Positions 8,242 to 15,538 of a DNA stretch of 64,000 nt are shown in pieces. Both the position numbers and the translations under genes were made by a program. How positions within the stretch are numbered: position 1 is the first letter of the stretch; each line of letters starts with the position of its first letter. The DNA comes from Chryseobacterium viscerum (lineage in GTDB: Bacteria; Bacteroidota; Bacteroidia; Flavobacteriales; Weeksellaceae), in NCBI RefSeq assembly GCF_002899945.2, contig NZ_PPEG02000009.1, positions 239,337-303,336 of the forward strand, read 5' to 3'. The notes below the pieces were generated by a model that saw only the letters and a list, made by a program, of their open reading frames with translations, had not been told where the DNA came from and did no database searches.

Positions 8242-8685
8242 ATGGCTAAGAAAGTCTTTAAAATGGTAAAGCTTCAGGTGAAAGGTGGCGCAGCTAACCC
8301 TTCTCCACCAGTAGGTCCAGCATTGGGTTCTGCAGGTGTGAACATCATGGAGTTTTGTAAGCAATTTAACGGAAGAACCCAAGATAAGCCAGGACAAGTT
8401 TTACCTGTAGTAATTACAGTATACGAAGACAAATCTTTTGAATTCGTAATTAAAACTCCTCCTGCAGCAATCCAGTTAATGGATGCGGCTAAAATCAAGG
8501 GTGGTTCTGGTGAACCAAACAGAAACAAAGTAGGTTCTGTATCTTGGGATCAAGTGAAAAAGATCGCTGAAGATAAAATGGCAGATCTTAACTGCTTTAC
8601 ACTGGACTCTGCTCTTTCTATGGTTGCAGGTACTGCTAGATCTATGGGATTAAAAGTAACAGGAACTAAACCAACTAACGCTTAA
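8242..8685 (+). CDS. rplK: 50S ribosomal protein L11
   Basis: L11 forms the GTPase-associated centre of the large subunit with 23S rRNA and the L10/L12 stalk. Its 147 residues contain the conserved GGAANPSPPVGPALG opening and the C-terminal rRNA-binding segment (ALSMVAGTARSMGLKV). Length is as expected (about 141-148). It is the first gene of rplK-rplA-rplJ-rplL, with its own promoter and leader. The start ATG at 8242 matches the usual MAKKV beginning. Confidence 0.99.
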   Translation: MAKKVFKMVKLQVKGGAANPSPPVGPALGSAGVNIMEFCKQFNGRTQDKPGQVLPVVITVYEDKSFEFVIKTPPAAIQLMDAAKIKGGSGEPNRNKVGSVSWDQVKKIAEDKMADLNCFTLDSALSMVAGTARSMGLKVTGTKPTNA

Positions 8686-8696
8686 AACCTAAAGAA

Positions 8697-9389
8697 ATGG
8701 CAAAATTGACAAAAAAGCAAAAGGAAGCTTTAAGTAAAGTAGAAAAAGGAAGAATCTATAACCTTGAAGAAGGTTCAGCTCTTGTAAAAGAGGTGAACAC
8801 TACAAAGTTTGATGCTTCTGTAGATATCGCTGTAAGATTAGGTGTAGACCCTAGAAAAGCAAACCAAATGGTAAGAGGTGTAGTATCTCTTCCTCATGGT
8901 ACTGGTAAAGATGTTAAGGTATTAGCTCTTGTAACTCCAGATAAAGAAGCAGAAGCTAAAGCTGCTGGTGCTGACTATGTAGGTCTTGACGAATATTTAC
9001 AAAAAATCAAAGAAGGTTGGACAGATGTTGACGTTATCGTTACTATGCCAGCTGTAATGGGTAAATTAGGTCCATTAGGTAGAGTATTAGGTCCAAGAGG
9101 TCTAATGCCTAACCCTAAATCAGGAACTGTAACAATGGAAATTGGTAAAGCAGTAACTGAAGTGAAAGCAGGTAAAATTGATTTCAAAGTAGACAAGTAT
9201 GGTATCATCCACGCTGGTATTGGTAAAGTATCTTTCGATGCTGCTAAGATCAAAGAAAACGCGCAGGAATTGATCTCTACATTGATCAAAATGAAGCCAA
9301 CTGCTGCTAAAGGTACTTATGTAAAAAGCATTTATTTGTCTTCTACAATGAGCCCTGGTATTGCAATTGATACTAAATCTGTTAACTAA
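8697..9389 (+). CDS. rplA: 50S ribosomal protein L1
   Basis: L1 builds the mobile L1 stalk at the E site and is the usual translational repressor of this operon. The 230-residue protein shows family signatures such as RLGVDPRKANQMVRG and GPRGLMPNPKSGTVT. The second is the classic L1 signature near residues 134-148. It follows rplK by 11 nt and precedes rplJ by 17 nt. No oddities are seen. Confidence 0.99.
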   Translation: MAKLTKKQKEALSKVEKGRIYNLEEGSALVKEVNTTKFDASVDIAVRLGVDPRKANQMVRGVVSLPHGTGKDVKVLALVTPDKEAEAKAAGADYVGLDEYLQKIKEGWTDVDVIVTMPAVMGKLGPLGRVLGPRGLMPNPKSGTVTMEIGKAVTEVKAGKIDFKVDKYGIIHAGIGKVSFDAAKIKENAQELISTLIKMKPTAAKGTYVKSIYLSSTMSPGIAIDTKSVN

Positions 9390-9406
9390 TATAAATCCTT
9401 AAGACA

Positions 9407-10000
9407 ATGACAAAAGACCAAAAAGTTGTAGCAATACAAGAGATCAAAGACTTGCTTCAGGATGCAAAAGTAGTATACGTAGCGGATCTAGACGGTTTGA
9501 ACGCTGCTAAGTCTTCAGAATTCAGAAGACAGGCTTTCAAGCAAAATATCAAAGTAAAAGTTGTAAAAAATACACTTTTGCAAAAAGCAATGGAACAAAT
9601 TGAAGGAGTAGATTACTCTGAAATGTTCCAGACTTTTAAAGGAAACTCTGCATTAATGATTTCTGAGACTGCAAACGGTCCAGCAAAATTAATCCAAGGG
9701 TTCAGAAAGAAAGAAGAAAAGCCAGCTTTAAAGTCTGCTTTTGTTCAGGAAACTTTCTATCTTGGAGACGAAAACTTATCTGCACTTGCTAACATCAAGT
9801 CTAGAGAAGAAATGATCGGAGAAATCATTGGATTACTTCAATCTCCAATTCAAAGAGTTGTTTCTGCTCTTCAAAACAAATCTGAAACTGTAGAAGCTAA
9901 AGCTGAAGAAGCTGCTCCTGCTGTTGAAGAAACTCCTGCTGAGGCGGCTCCAGAAGCTCCTGCTGCAGAAAGCACGGAAGAAACTCCAAGTGCTGAATAA
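9407..10000 (+). CDS. rplJ: 50S ribosomal protein L10
   Basis: L10 anchors L7/L12 dimers to the ribosome. The N-terminal globular domain (VAIQEIKDLLQDAKVVYVADLDGL) and the C-terminal helix that binds L12 (about residues 140-165) are present. At 197 residues it is some 25 longer than most. The excess is an acidic Ala/Glu/Pro-rich tail from about residue 165 (EAAPAVEETPAEAAPEAPAA). This tail is low-complexity and presumably disordered. Similar tails occur in other Bacteroidota L10 proteins by my recollection. Confidence 0.98.
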   Translation: MTKDQKVVAIQEIKDLLQDAKVVYVADLDGLNAAKSSEFRRQAFKQNIKVKVVKNTLLQKAMEQIEGVDYSEMFQTFKGNSALMISETANGPAKLIQGFRKKEEKPALKSAFVQETFYLGDENLSALANIKSREEMIGEIIGLLQSPIQRVVSALQNKSETVEAKAEEAAPAVEETPAEAAPEAPAAESTEETPSAE

Positions 10001-10046
10001 TTACTCTCAAAAAATTAAATAAATAATCAACAAAAACATTACAACA

Positions 10047-10412
10047 ATGTCAGATTTAAAAAATTTAGCTGAAACGCTAGTAAACTTAACAGTAAAAGAC
10101 GTAAACGAATTAGCTACTATCCTTAAGGATGAGTACGGAATTGAGCCAGCTGCTGCTGCTGTAGTAGTTGCTGCAGGTGGTGGGGAAGCTGCTGAAGAAA
10201 AAACTGAATTCGACGTAATTCTTAAGTCTGCAGGTGCTTCTAAATTAGCTATCGTTAAATTAGTAAAAGATTTAACTGGTGCTGGTCTTAAAGAAGCTAA
10301 AGATATCGTAGATGGTGCTCCTGCTCCAATCAAAACTGGTATCTCTAAAGACGAAGCTGAAGCTCTTAAGAAGCAATTAGAAGAAGCTGGTGCTGAAGTA
10401 GAATTGAAATAA
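10047..10412 (+). CDS. rplL: 50S ribosomal protein L7/L12
   Basis: L7/L12 is the multicopy stalk protein that recruits translation factors. The 121-residue protein has the N-terminal dimer/L10-binding region, an Ala-rich hinge (EPAAAAVVVAAGGGEAAE, about residues 33-50) and the C-terminal factor-binding domain (KSAGASKLAIVKLVKDLTG). It closes the L11-L10 unit and is followed 24 nt later by a strong terminator. In many bacteria rplL instead reads on into rpoB. Confidence 0.99.
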   Translation: MSDLKNLAETLVNLTVKDVNELATILKDEYGIEPAAAAVVVAAGGGEAAEEKTEFDVILKSAGASKLAIVKLVKDLTGAGLKEAKDIVDGAPAPIKTGISKDEAEALKKQLEEAGAEVELK

Positions 10413-10435
10413 TTTTCAATTTTATTATAAATATA

Positions 10436-10466
10436 GAAGCCCGGGCAAATGCCCGGGCTTTTTTTG
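10436..10466 (+). terminator. Intrinsic terminator after rplL
   Basis: A perfect 10-bp GC-rich stem (AAGCCCGGGC / GCCCGGGCTT, loop AAAT) is followed by a run of T. It cleanly ends the ribosomal protein operon before the second secreted-protein cassette. Confidence 0.93.
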
Positions 10467-10633
10467 TTGTAACACTCTGTAAATATGAATTTTAATATAC
10501 AATAGTATTTGAATATCCTTATTTCTTATTGTGTAATATTTTATTATGATTGATTATTTGATAAAAATCAGTAGTATATATTATCTGTATTTTATTATTT
10601 GTCTGTTTTGATTGATTTTTATTTAATAAATTA

Positions 10634-10662
10634 TTGTTTTGATTGAAAAAATATTATATTTG
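10634..10662 (+). promoter_or_regulatory. Promoter of the second secreted-protein cassette
   Basis: TTG (10634-10636), 18-nt spacer, TATATTTG (10655-10662): a good match to the Bacteroidota consensus. It would start transcription near 10669, just before the 10685 ORF, and could serve the whole 10.7-15.1 kb cassette. Confidence 0.7.
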
Positions 10663-10684
10663 TATCGAAAAAAACACAACATAA

Positions 10685-11185
10685 TTGGATAGAAATTATT
10701 TTCTTTCCTGTAGTCATAAGATAGCAATTCTTTTGCTAATGACGGCTGTAGGAAAACTAAACGCTAAGTTTATATCTGTAGCTATGGGTAAACCTGAATT
10801 ACCATATTGCACAGATATAAATAGTTATCTACAACAATGCTTAGCAAGTACTTCAGTTCATCAATGGTCTGCAGAAGAGAGAGATCTCATAAAAGTAAAT
10901 GAACGGTCTGCTGATCAAAAACAATCCAATAGATTCTATAGTATCCCTTCCCAATACAACTTTCTTTCTTTTAGTGATAGCCATATTCAGATTGTATTCC
11001 TCAGAGATATAAAATTTGTTGCAGCCTGGAATAAATGGGGGGATCTCTACTCGATCTACAAAGAAGATACTCTTCCGGCATTCAAAGAAATCAAAGAGTT
11101 CTATACGAATTCTTTTAAACTTATTGATGGTTTTAAATTTCTCATTAAAATCCCCGACAAATCGGCCCATACTCTTGTATCTTAA
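10685..11185 (+). CDS. Hypothetical protein, possibly exported; uncertain gene
   Basis: The frame is open for 166 codons from a TTG at 10685. The first ATG in frame is at 10739 (residue 19). The N-terminus has a positively charged start and a hydrophobic run (KIAILLLMTAVGKLNA) that could be a signal peptide. The rest has aromatic-rich stretches (FVAAWNKWGDLYSIY, FKEIKEFYTNSFKLIDGFKF) but no motif I recognise. A promoter lies 23 nt upstream and the frame ends 131 nt before the YadA-head-like gene. Codon use looks less regular than in its neighbours. It may be a decaying gene or a long leader of the next gene. Whether it is translated is uncertain. Confidence 0.4.
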   Translation: MDRNYFLSCSHKIAILLLMTAVGKLNAKFISVAMGKPELPYCTDINSYLQQCLASTSVHQWSAEERDLIKVNERSADQKQSNRFYSIPSQYNFLSFSDSHIQIVFLRDIKFVAAWNKWGDLYSIYKEDTLPAFKEIKEFYTNSFKLIDGFKFLIKIPDKSAHTLVS

Positions 11186-11316
11186 ATAGTTCTCATAATG
11201 TTTACCACTCTTTAGCGAATCATCCGGCAATTCATTTATTATTTAAATGAGAAAGCCAGAGAATTGTTCTTTTAATAAAAAACACATATACATAAAAACA
11301 GCAAATACCATTAACA

Positions 11317-12456
11317 ATGAAAAACAAATTATTAACCTTAGCTCTTTTAACATCTGGTTTGCCCATGGTCGCTCAGGTAGGGATTAATACTCCTCAACCT
11401 CAGGCTACCTTTGATATAGTAGGATCACCTTCCAATACAAATAAATTTGATGGTGTGATTGCTCCAAGGCTCACAGGAATAGAGTTGAAAGCCAAAAACT
11501 ATACTACCGCTCAAACAGGAGCAATCGTATACGTTACTGTAGCTGAAGCTGCACCTACCGGGCAGACTGCTGATGTGGTCTCACCTGGGTATTATTATTT
11601 TGATGGTGCCAAATGGGGAAGCTTAAGCGGGAGCTGGCGTACGGTAGGGAATGCCGGAACAACAGCAACAACAGCTGCTTTGGGAGCAAATATTGGTACC
11701 GGAAATTACTTAGGAACAAGTGATAGTCAAAATTTGGTTTTGGCCACTCAGAAAAATGTAAAAGGAATACTGGATATTAATGGAACGTTACAAGGAGGGA
11801 ATTCTAATTCTGCAACAGGTCCTTATGCTTCATTTACCTGGGGATCAAATAATACATTAACCAACAGTACTTCTTCAAATGTGGCTTTAGGAAAAGATAA
11901 CACTGTCTCCGCGCAAGGGAACTTTCCTGCAGTAGCTATTGGACTAGGAAATACCGCCAACAATGGTGCTAAAGTCATAGGGAATACGAATAGTGCTACC
12001 GGCCCGAATAATTTAGTCTTTGGTAACTTAAATACAGTAACAGGTTTAACGGGGCTAACGGTTGGGAACAGTAATATAAACAGTGGAGGAATTACCATAG
12101 GAAGTGGAAATACAACATCATTGAATAATATTGCTATCGGTTCGGCAAATACTGCCTCTGGTACAGAAGCTTTAGTGATAGGGTTTTCAGGTCAGGCAGC
12201 TGCCGGGCAAATGGTTTATGCCAATAAATCGCATGTTTTCTTCAATAAAAGCAATGGGACAGATACTATATTAGGAATCAATATGGTCCCTACTGCGGCC
12301 ACATCTACAGGAGCTGCGATTCAGATGAAAGGAATTGCTTCTGGTGCTGATGCAGCATGTAGTGGTGCTGAGGAAGGAGCGATCCGATATAATACGACTG
12401 CAAAAGTACACGAGGGCTGTAATGGAACCAACTGGAAAGCACTTTACACTAACTAA
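11317..12456 (+). CDS. Secreted adhesin-like protein with YadA-head-type repeats
   Basis: This 379-residue protein has a signal peptide (PMVAQ) followed by VGINTPQPQATFDIVG, linking it to the three proteins between nusG and rplK. Residues about 185-295 carry repeated units such as VAIGLGNTANNG, NSATGPNNLVFGN and IAIGSANTASGTEALVIG. These resemble the left-handed beta-roll repeats of YadA-type trimeric adhesin heads. The C-terminus (EEGAIRYNTTAKVHEGCNGTNWKAL) resembles tail-fibre-like endings. No YadA membrane anchor and no T9SS domain are seen. It lies 24 nt upstream of the 867-residue T9SS protein, so the two are probably made together. Adhesion is inference. Confidence 0.8.
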   Translation: MKNKLLTLALLTSGLPMVAQVGINTPQPQATFDIVGSPSNTNKFDGVIAPRLTGIELKAKNYTTAQTGAIVYVTVAEAAPTGQTADVVSPGYYYFDGAKWGSLSGSWRTVGNAGTTATTAALGANIGTGNYLGTSDSQNLVLATQKNVKGILDINGTLQGGNSNSATGPYASFTWGSNNTLTNSTSSNVALGKDNTVSAQGNFPAVAIGLGNTANNGAKVIGNTNSATGPNNLVFGNLNTVTGLTGLTVGNSNINSGGITIGSGNTTSLNNIAIGSANTASGTEALVIGFSGQAAAGQMVYANKSHVFFNKSNGTDTILGINMVPTAATSTGAAIQMKGIASGADAACSGAEEGAIRYNTTAKVHEGCNGTNWKALYTN

Positions 12457-12480
12457 TCAAAAAACACAAACTTAAAAAAA

Positions 12481-15084
12481 ATGAATATGACCAAAAAATT
12501 ATTCGGAAAGCTAGCTGCTATGCTGATGACATTCATAATGTCTGCAGTAGTATTGGGGCAGCAGGGCTATGAACCAATCCGTGGGATGGGTGTAGAAGCA
12601 AAACCTGTGAACAATTCAGGGATTTGCTTAGCATGTTATAACGGAAGTATGAATCCGGTGGTGGATGCCAGCCTGGATAACAGTGTAAGCATGGGAAATT
12701 TCGCTTCCTTGTTAAGTGGAAACGGAATATCTGTAAAAAATAAAAATACAACCTATCCTGCCGGGTATATTACAGGATTCAATGTAGATCTTGGGACAAG
12801 TTTTATTACGGTAGATCTTTTGAGTTCTTTGAGGATCAGTACTTATAAAAATGGTGTTCTTCAGGAAACAACTACCAGCAGTACACTTTTATCAGTGCCT
12901 GCATTTGGAGGAAGTAAGAACAGGATATTTCTCCACTTCAAAACATCAAAAGAATTTAATGAGGTGAGATTATATCAAACCAATGTACTTTCCGTATTCA
13001 GTGCGATGAATGTGTATTATGCATTTGCATTTGATCCAGCGAAAGTACCTACAGATAATAATGGTCTTTGTGATGATATCATTGCAGGAAGTGGTGTTGA
13101 CGGGAATGTATCCGGAAGCAGCAGTTTCCTGGCTCCGCTTTCTTATGTTCAGAATAAAGAAAGAATAGGGGATGGAAATAAGAACTCTTATGGATCGATC
13201 GTTCTTCCAATCGGATTACTGGGATCTTATTCAGTGGGAGTTTTGGATAAAAATCAGGTGTATCCTGCAGGGAACAGAACGGGATTTGTCATAGAGCCGG
13301 ATGATCAGGGAAAACTATTAAGTGCTGAGTTTTTAAAAAATATTACGATAGAAACTTATCTTTTCGGGCAGCTTCAGGATTCTAAGCAGTTATCTGACGG
13401 AGGAGGCTTGATTAATATTAAAGTTTTAGGATATGGTTCAGGAAAACAAAAAGTTACGTTGACGACCACTAAACCATTTAATGAAGTAAGGTTAAAAATT
13501 ACCCAGACTGTAGGATTTAATTTAGGAGCACTTAAAGTGTACTATGCTTTCGAAGAACCTATTTCTTGTGAATGTGATGATAAGATCCAGACAAGCGGTT
13601 CTTCTGTTCCTGGAAATCTGGTAACAGGAGCTTCATGGACATCAGGACCAGGGTTTCTAGGTCTTATTTTAGCTAAAATGACCAATCCGGAAGCGATTGT
13701 AGATAATAATCCGTCCAATTATGCAACAGCTACCGTTCCGGCAGCTTCTATCCTTAGTCTTTTCTCAGCGTTTGCTACTGTAAGCAGTAATGTTGTGCTT
13801 CCTGTCAATACGATGGCTGGATTCACAGTAGAAAAAGCAGGAAACCTTCTCGGGGTAAGCGTGCTGGAAAATATCACGGTAACATTATACAATGGAAATA
13901 CATTAACTGATACTTTTACGAGTTCAGGAAGTCTTATCAGTGGAAACTTCTTCACTACAAATTCCAATAAGTTCTATGTTGGAGGGAAGGCTACAAAACC
14001 TTTCAACCGTATGAAGATTACATTCAATAGCGGAACGGCAATTCGTATTCCGCAGAATTATTATATCTACAATGCATTTGCAAGCAGAGATGATGATAAT
14101 GATGGAGTACCCAACTGCTTCGATCAGTGCTCGGGAGGAGATGACAGCATAGATAATAATGGAAACGGAATTCCTGACTGTGCAGAAGGATGTACAGCTG
14201 TAAATGATAAATCTCCAACATTGGATACCGATGGTGATGGTATTGTAGATGCGTGTGATATGGATTCTGATAATGATGGTATTCCTGATGCTATTGAAGA
14301 TTTTGATAAAAACGGCAAGTTCCAGGATGACGATGATGAAGGGGATATCCTTCTAACACCTGTATTAGGAGATTCAGTTCCTAATTATCTTGATCTTGAT
14401 TCTGATAATGATGGTATTTTAGATCTGTTCGAATCCGGAATTCCGGTAGCAGTAATCAATCAGATTGATGCAGACCACAATGGAGTGATCGACAGCAATG
14501 TTCCTGTAGGTAAAAATGGGATTGCAGATATTCTGGAAACCTCACCTGATTCAGGAATCTTGAAATACCCAATCAAAAATACAGACGGGGATGATAAACC
14601 GGACTTCCTGGATATTACTTCCGATGGTTCAGAGCTTGACCTTTATAAGATCGGAAAAGGGAATCTTGATACGTTGGGTGGTGGATTTATTTCTACGATT
14701 GATGATAAGGACAGAGATGGTATCCAGGCAGTTGTAGATACAGACCTTGTGAAGAGAGGATCTCCAAATTCTCCACTTTCACCATACGCTTCATTGCTGA
14801 AAAATGCATCTAATGCTGCTACAAGAGCTGCGGCAACCGAAATCAATAAGGCGGCTAATGATGTAAAAGTATATCCAAATCCGGTAAAAGCGGGAGAAAA
14901 TCTTAGAATTACATCAGCGGAAGAAGGGGTGTATACACTGTTCTCAGCACACGGACAGGTCGTGAAGACCGATAAGTTTAATGCCAATACAGGGATTGAT
15001 ACTTCTTCACTTCCGACAGGAGTATATATTATTAAAATAGAAACTAAATCAAAAATACAATCTTATAAGGTTATTGTGAAATAA
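12481..15084 (+). CDS. Large T9SS-secreted protein: three tandem beta domains, thrombospondin-3-like repeats, sorting domain
   Basis: This 867-residue surface or secreted protein begins with a signal peptide (VVLGQ). Three copies of a roughly 95-residue unit follow (about residues 90-180, 259-355 and 439-531). Each has a YPAG/LPVN...GF start, an LxNITIxxY core, and K.FNEVRL/FNRMKI before a YYAFA/YNAFA end. Residues about 538-740 hold Asp-rich calcium-binding repeats (DDDNDGVPNCFD, DTDGDGIVDACDMDSDNDGIPD). The end (VYPNPVKAGENLRI ... YKVIVK) is a type A T9SS sorting domain of about 75 residues. It is translated 24 nt after the adhesin-like gene and followed by a terminator. It probably sits on or leaves the cell surface; its ligand is unknown. 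Confidence 0.9.
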   Translation: MNMTKKLFGKLAAMLMTFIMSAVVLGQQGYEPIRGMGVEAKPVNNSGICLACYNGSMNPVVDASLDNSVSMGNFASLLSGNGISVKNKNTTYPAGYITGFNVDLGTSFITVDLLSSLRISTYKNGVLQETTTSSTLLSVPAFGGSKNRIFLHFKTSKEFNEVRLYQTNVLSVFSAMNVYYAFAFDPAKVPTDNNGLCDDIIAGSGVDGNVSGSSSFLAPLSYVQNKERIGDGNKNSYGSIVLPIGLLGSYSVGVLDKNQVYPAGNRTGFVIEPDDQGKLLSAEFLKNITIETYLFGQLQDSKQLSDGGGLINIKVLGYGSGKQKVTLTTTKPFNEVRLKITQTVGFNLGALKVYYAFEEPISCECDDKIQTSGSSVPGNLVTGASWTSGPGFLGLILAKMTNPEAIVDNNPSNYATATVPAASILSLFSAFATVSSNVVLPVNTMAGFTVEKAGNLLGVSVLENITVTLYNGNTLTDTFTSSGSLISGNFFTTNSNKFYVGGKATKPFNRMKITFNSGTAIRIPQNYYIYNAFASRDDDNDGVPNCFDQCSGGDDSIDNNGNGIPDCAEGCTAVNDKSPTLDTDGDGIVDACDMDSDNDGIPDAIEDFDKNGKFQDDDDEGDILLTPVLGDSVPNYLDLDSDNDGILDLFESGIPVAVINQIDADHNGVIDSNVPVGKNGIADILETSPDSGILKYPIKNTDGDDKPDFLDITSDGSELDLYKIGKGNLDTLGGGFISTIDDKDRDGIQAVVDTDLVKRGSPNSPLSPYASLLKNASNAATRAAATEINKAANDVKVYPNPVKAGENLRITSAEEGVYTLFSAHGQVVKTDKFNANTGIDTSSLPTGVYIIKIETKSKIQSYKVIVK

Positions 15085-15106
15085 TCATAAGATTAGCTTG
15101 TGTTGT

Positions 15107-15145
15107 GGAGAGGCTGCTCATGTTTGAGCAGTCTCTCTTATTTTA
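15107..15145 (+). terminator. Intrinsic terminator ending the second cassette
   Basis: Arms 15107-15120 and 15125-15138 (core GCTGCTCA / TGAGCAGT) form a stem of about 13 bp with a TGTT loop, followed by T-rich sequence. It separates the T9SS gene from the rpoB promoter. Confidence 0.85.
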
Positions 15146-15170
15146 AGAGCCTCAAAATGAGATGATTTAT

Positions 15171-15201
15171 TTGTTATTGTGGATGAATTTTTGTATCTTT
15201 G
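15171..15201 (+). promoter_or_regulatory. rpoBC promoter (TTG / TATCTTTG)
   Basis: TTG (15171-15173) and TATCTTTG (15194-15201), 20 nt apart, match the Bacteroidota promoter. Transcription would start near 15208 and give rpoB a leader of about 330 nt. Confidence 0.75.
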
Positions 15202-15207
15202 CCCCTC

Positions 15208-15439
15208 TTTTGGCGCGGAAAATTGTTTGTAAATTTATAAAATATTGAAAATCAACTCTTTCATTGTGAAAACATGAAGGGGATTTCGTATATATAGATA
15301 TTGCGGTGATACAGCCTCAAAAGTAGTAAAAATATTTTGCATTACACTGTGAAAAGATATACCAGTGTTGCAGTTAGGAATCAGATAAAAGATCTAAAGA
15401 ACTTAGAATAAAGAACAAAGACCGATAATTGCGCCAAAA
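15208..15439 (+). promoter_or_regulatory. Candidate structured 5' leader of rpoBC mRNA
   Basis: TTTTGGCGC (15208-15216), at the predicted transcript start, is perfectly complementary to GCGCCAAAA (15431-15439) 214 nt downstream. It would close a large domain. Inside is a hairpin of ACACTG/CAGTGT plus GCA/TGC across a two-base bulge (15339-15371). CCCCT at 15202-15206 could alternatively face the AAGGGG near 15280. The stretch has no ORF. A regulatory RNA controlling RNA polymerase synthesis is inference; a non-conserved leader is the alternative. Confidence 0.45.
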
Positions 15440-15538
15440 TTTTCATTACTTTTTCTTTTTACAGCTTCTTTTCACTTTTTCTCTCCTGATATTTTTTTAA
15501 TAAATCAAAATATTTTTTAACCCTTTCTTAAAAGTTTT

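Noticed and set aside
10853..11230. Minus-strand 125-codon frame opposite the 10685 ORF
   Set aside because: No promoter or recognisable protein pattern, odd composition, and a good plus-strand promoter faces the other way.
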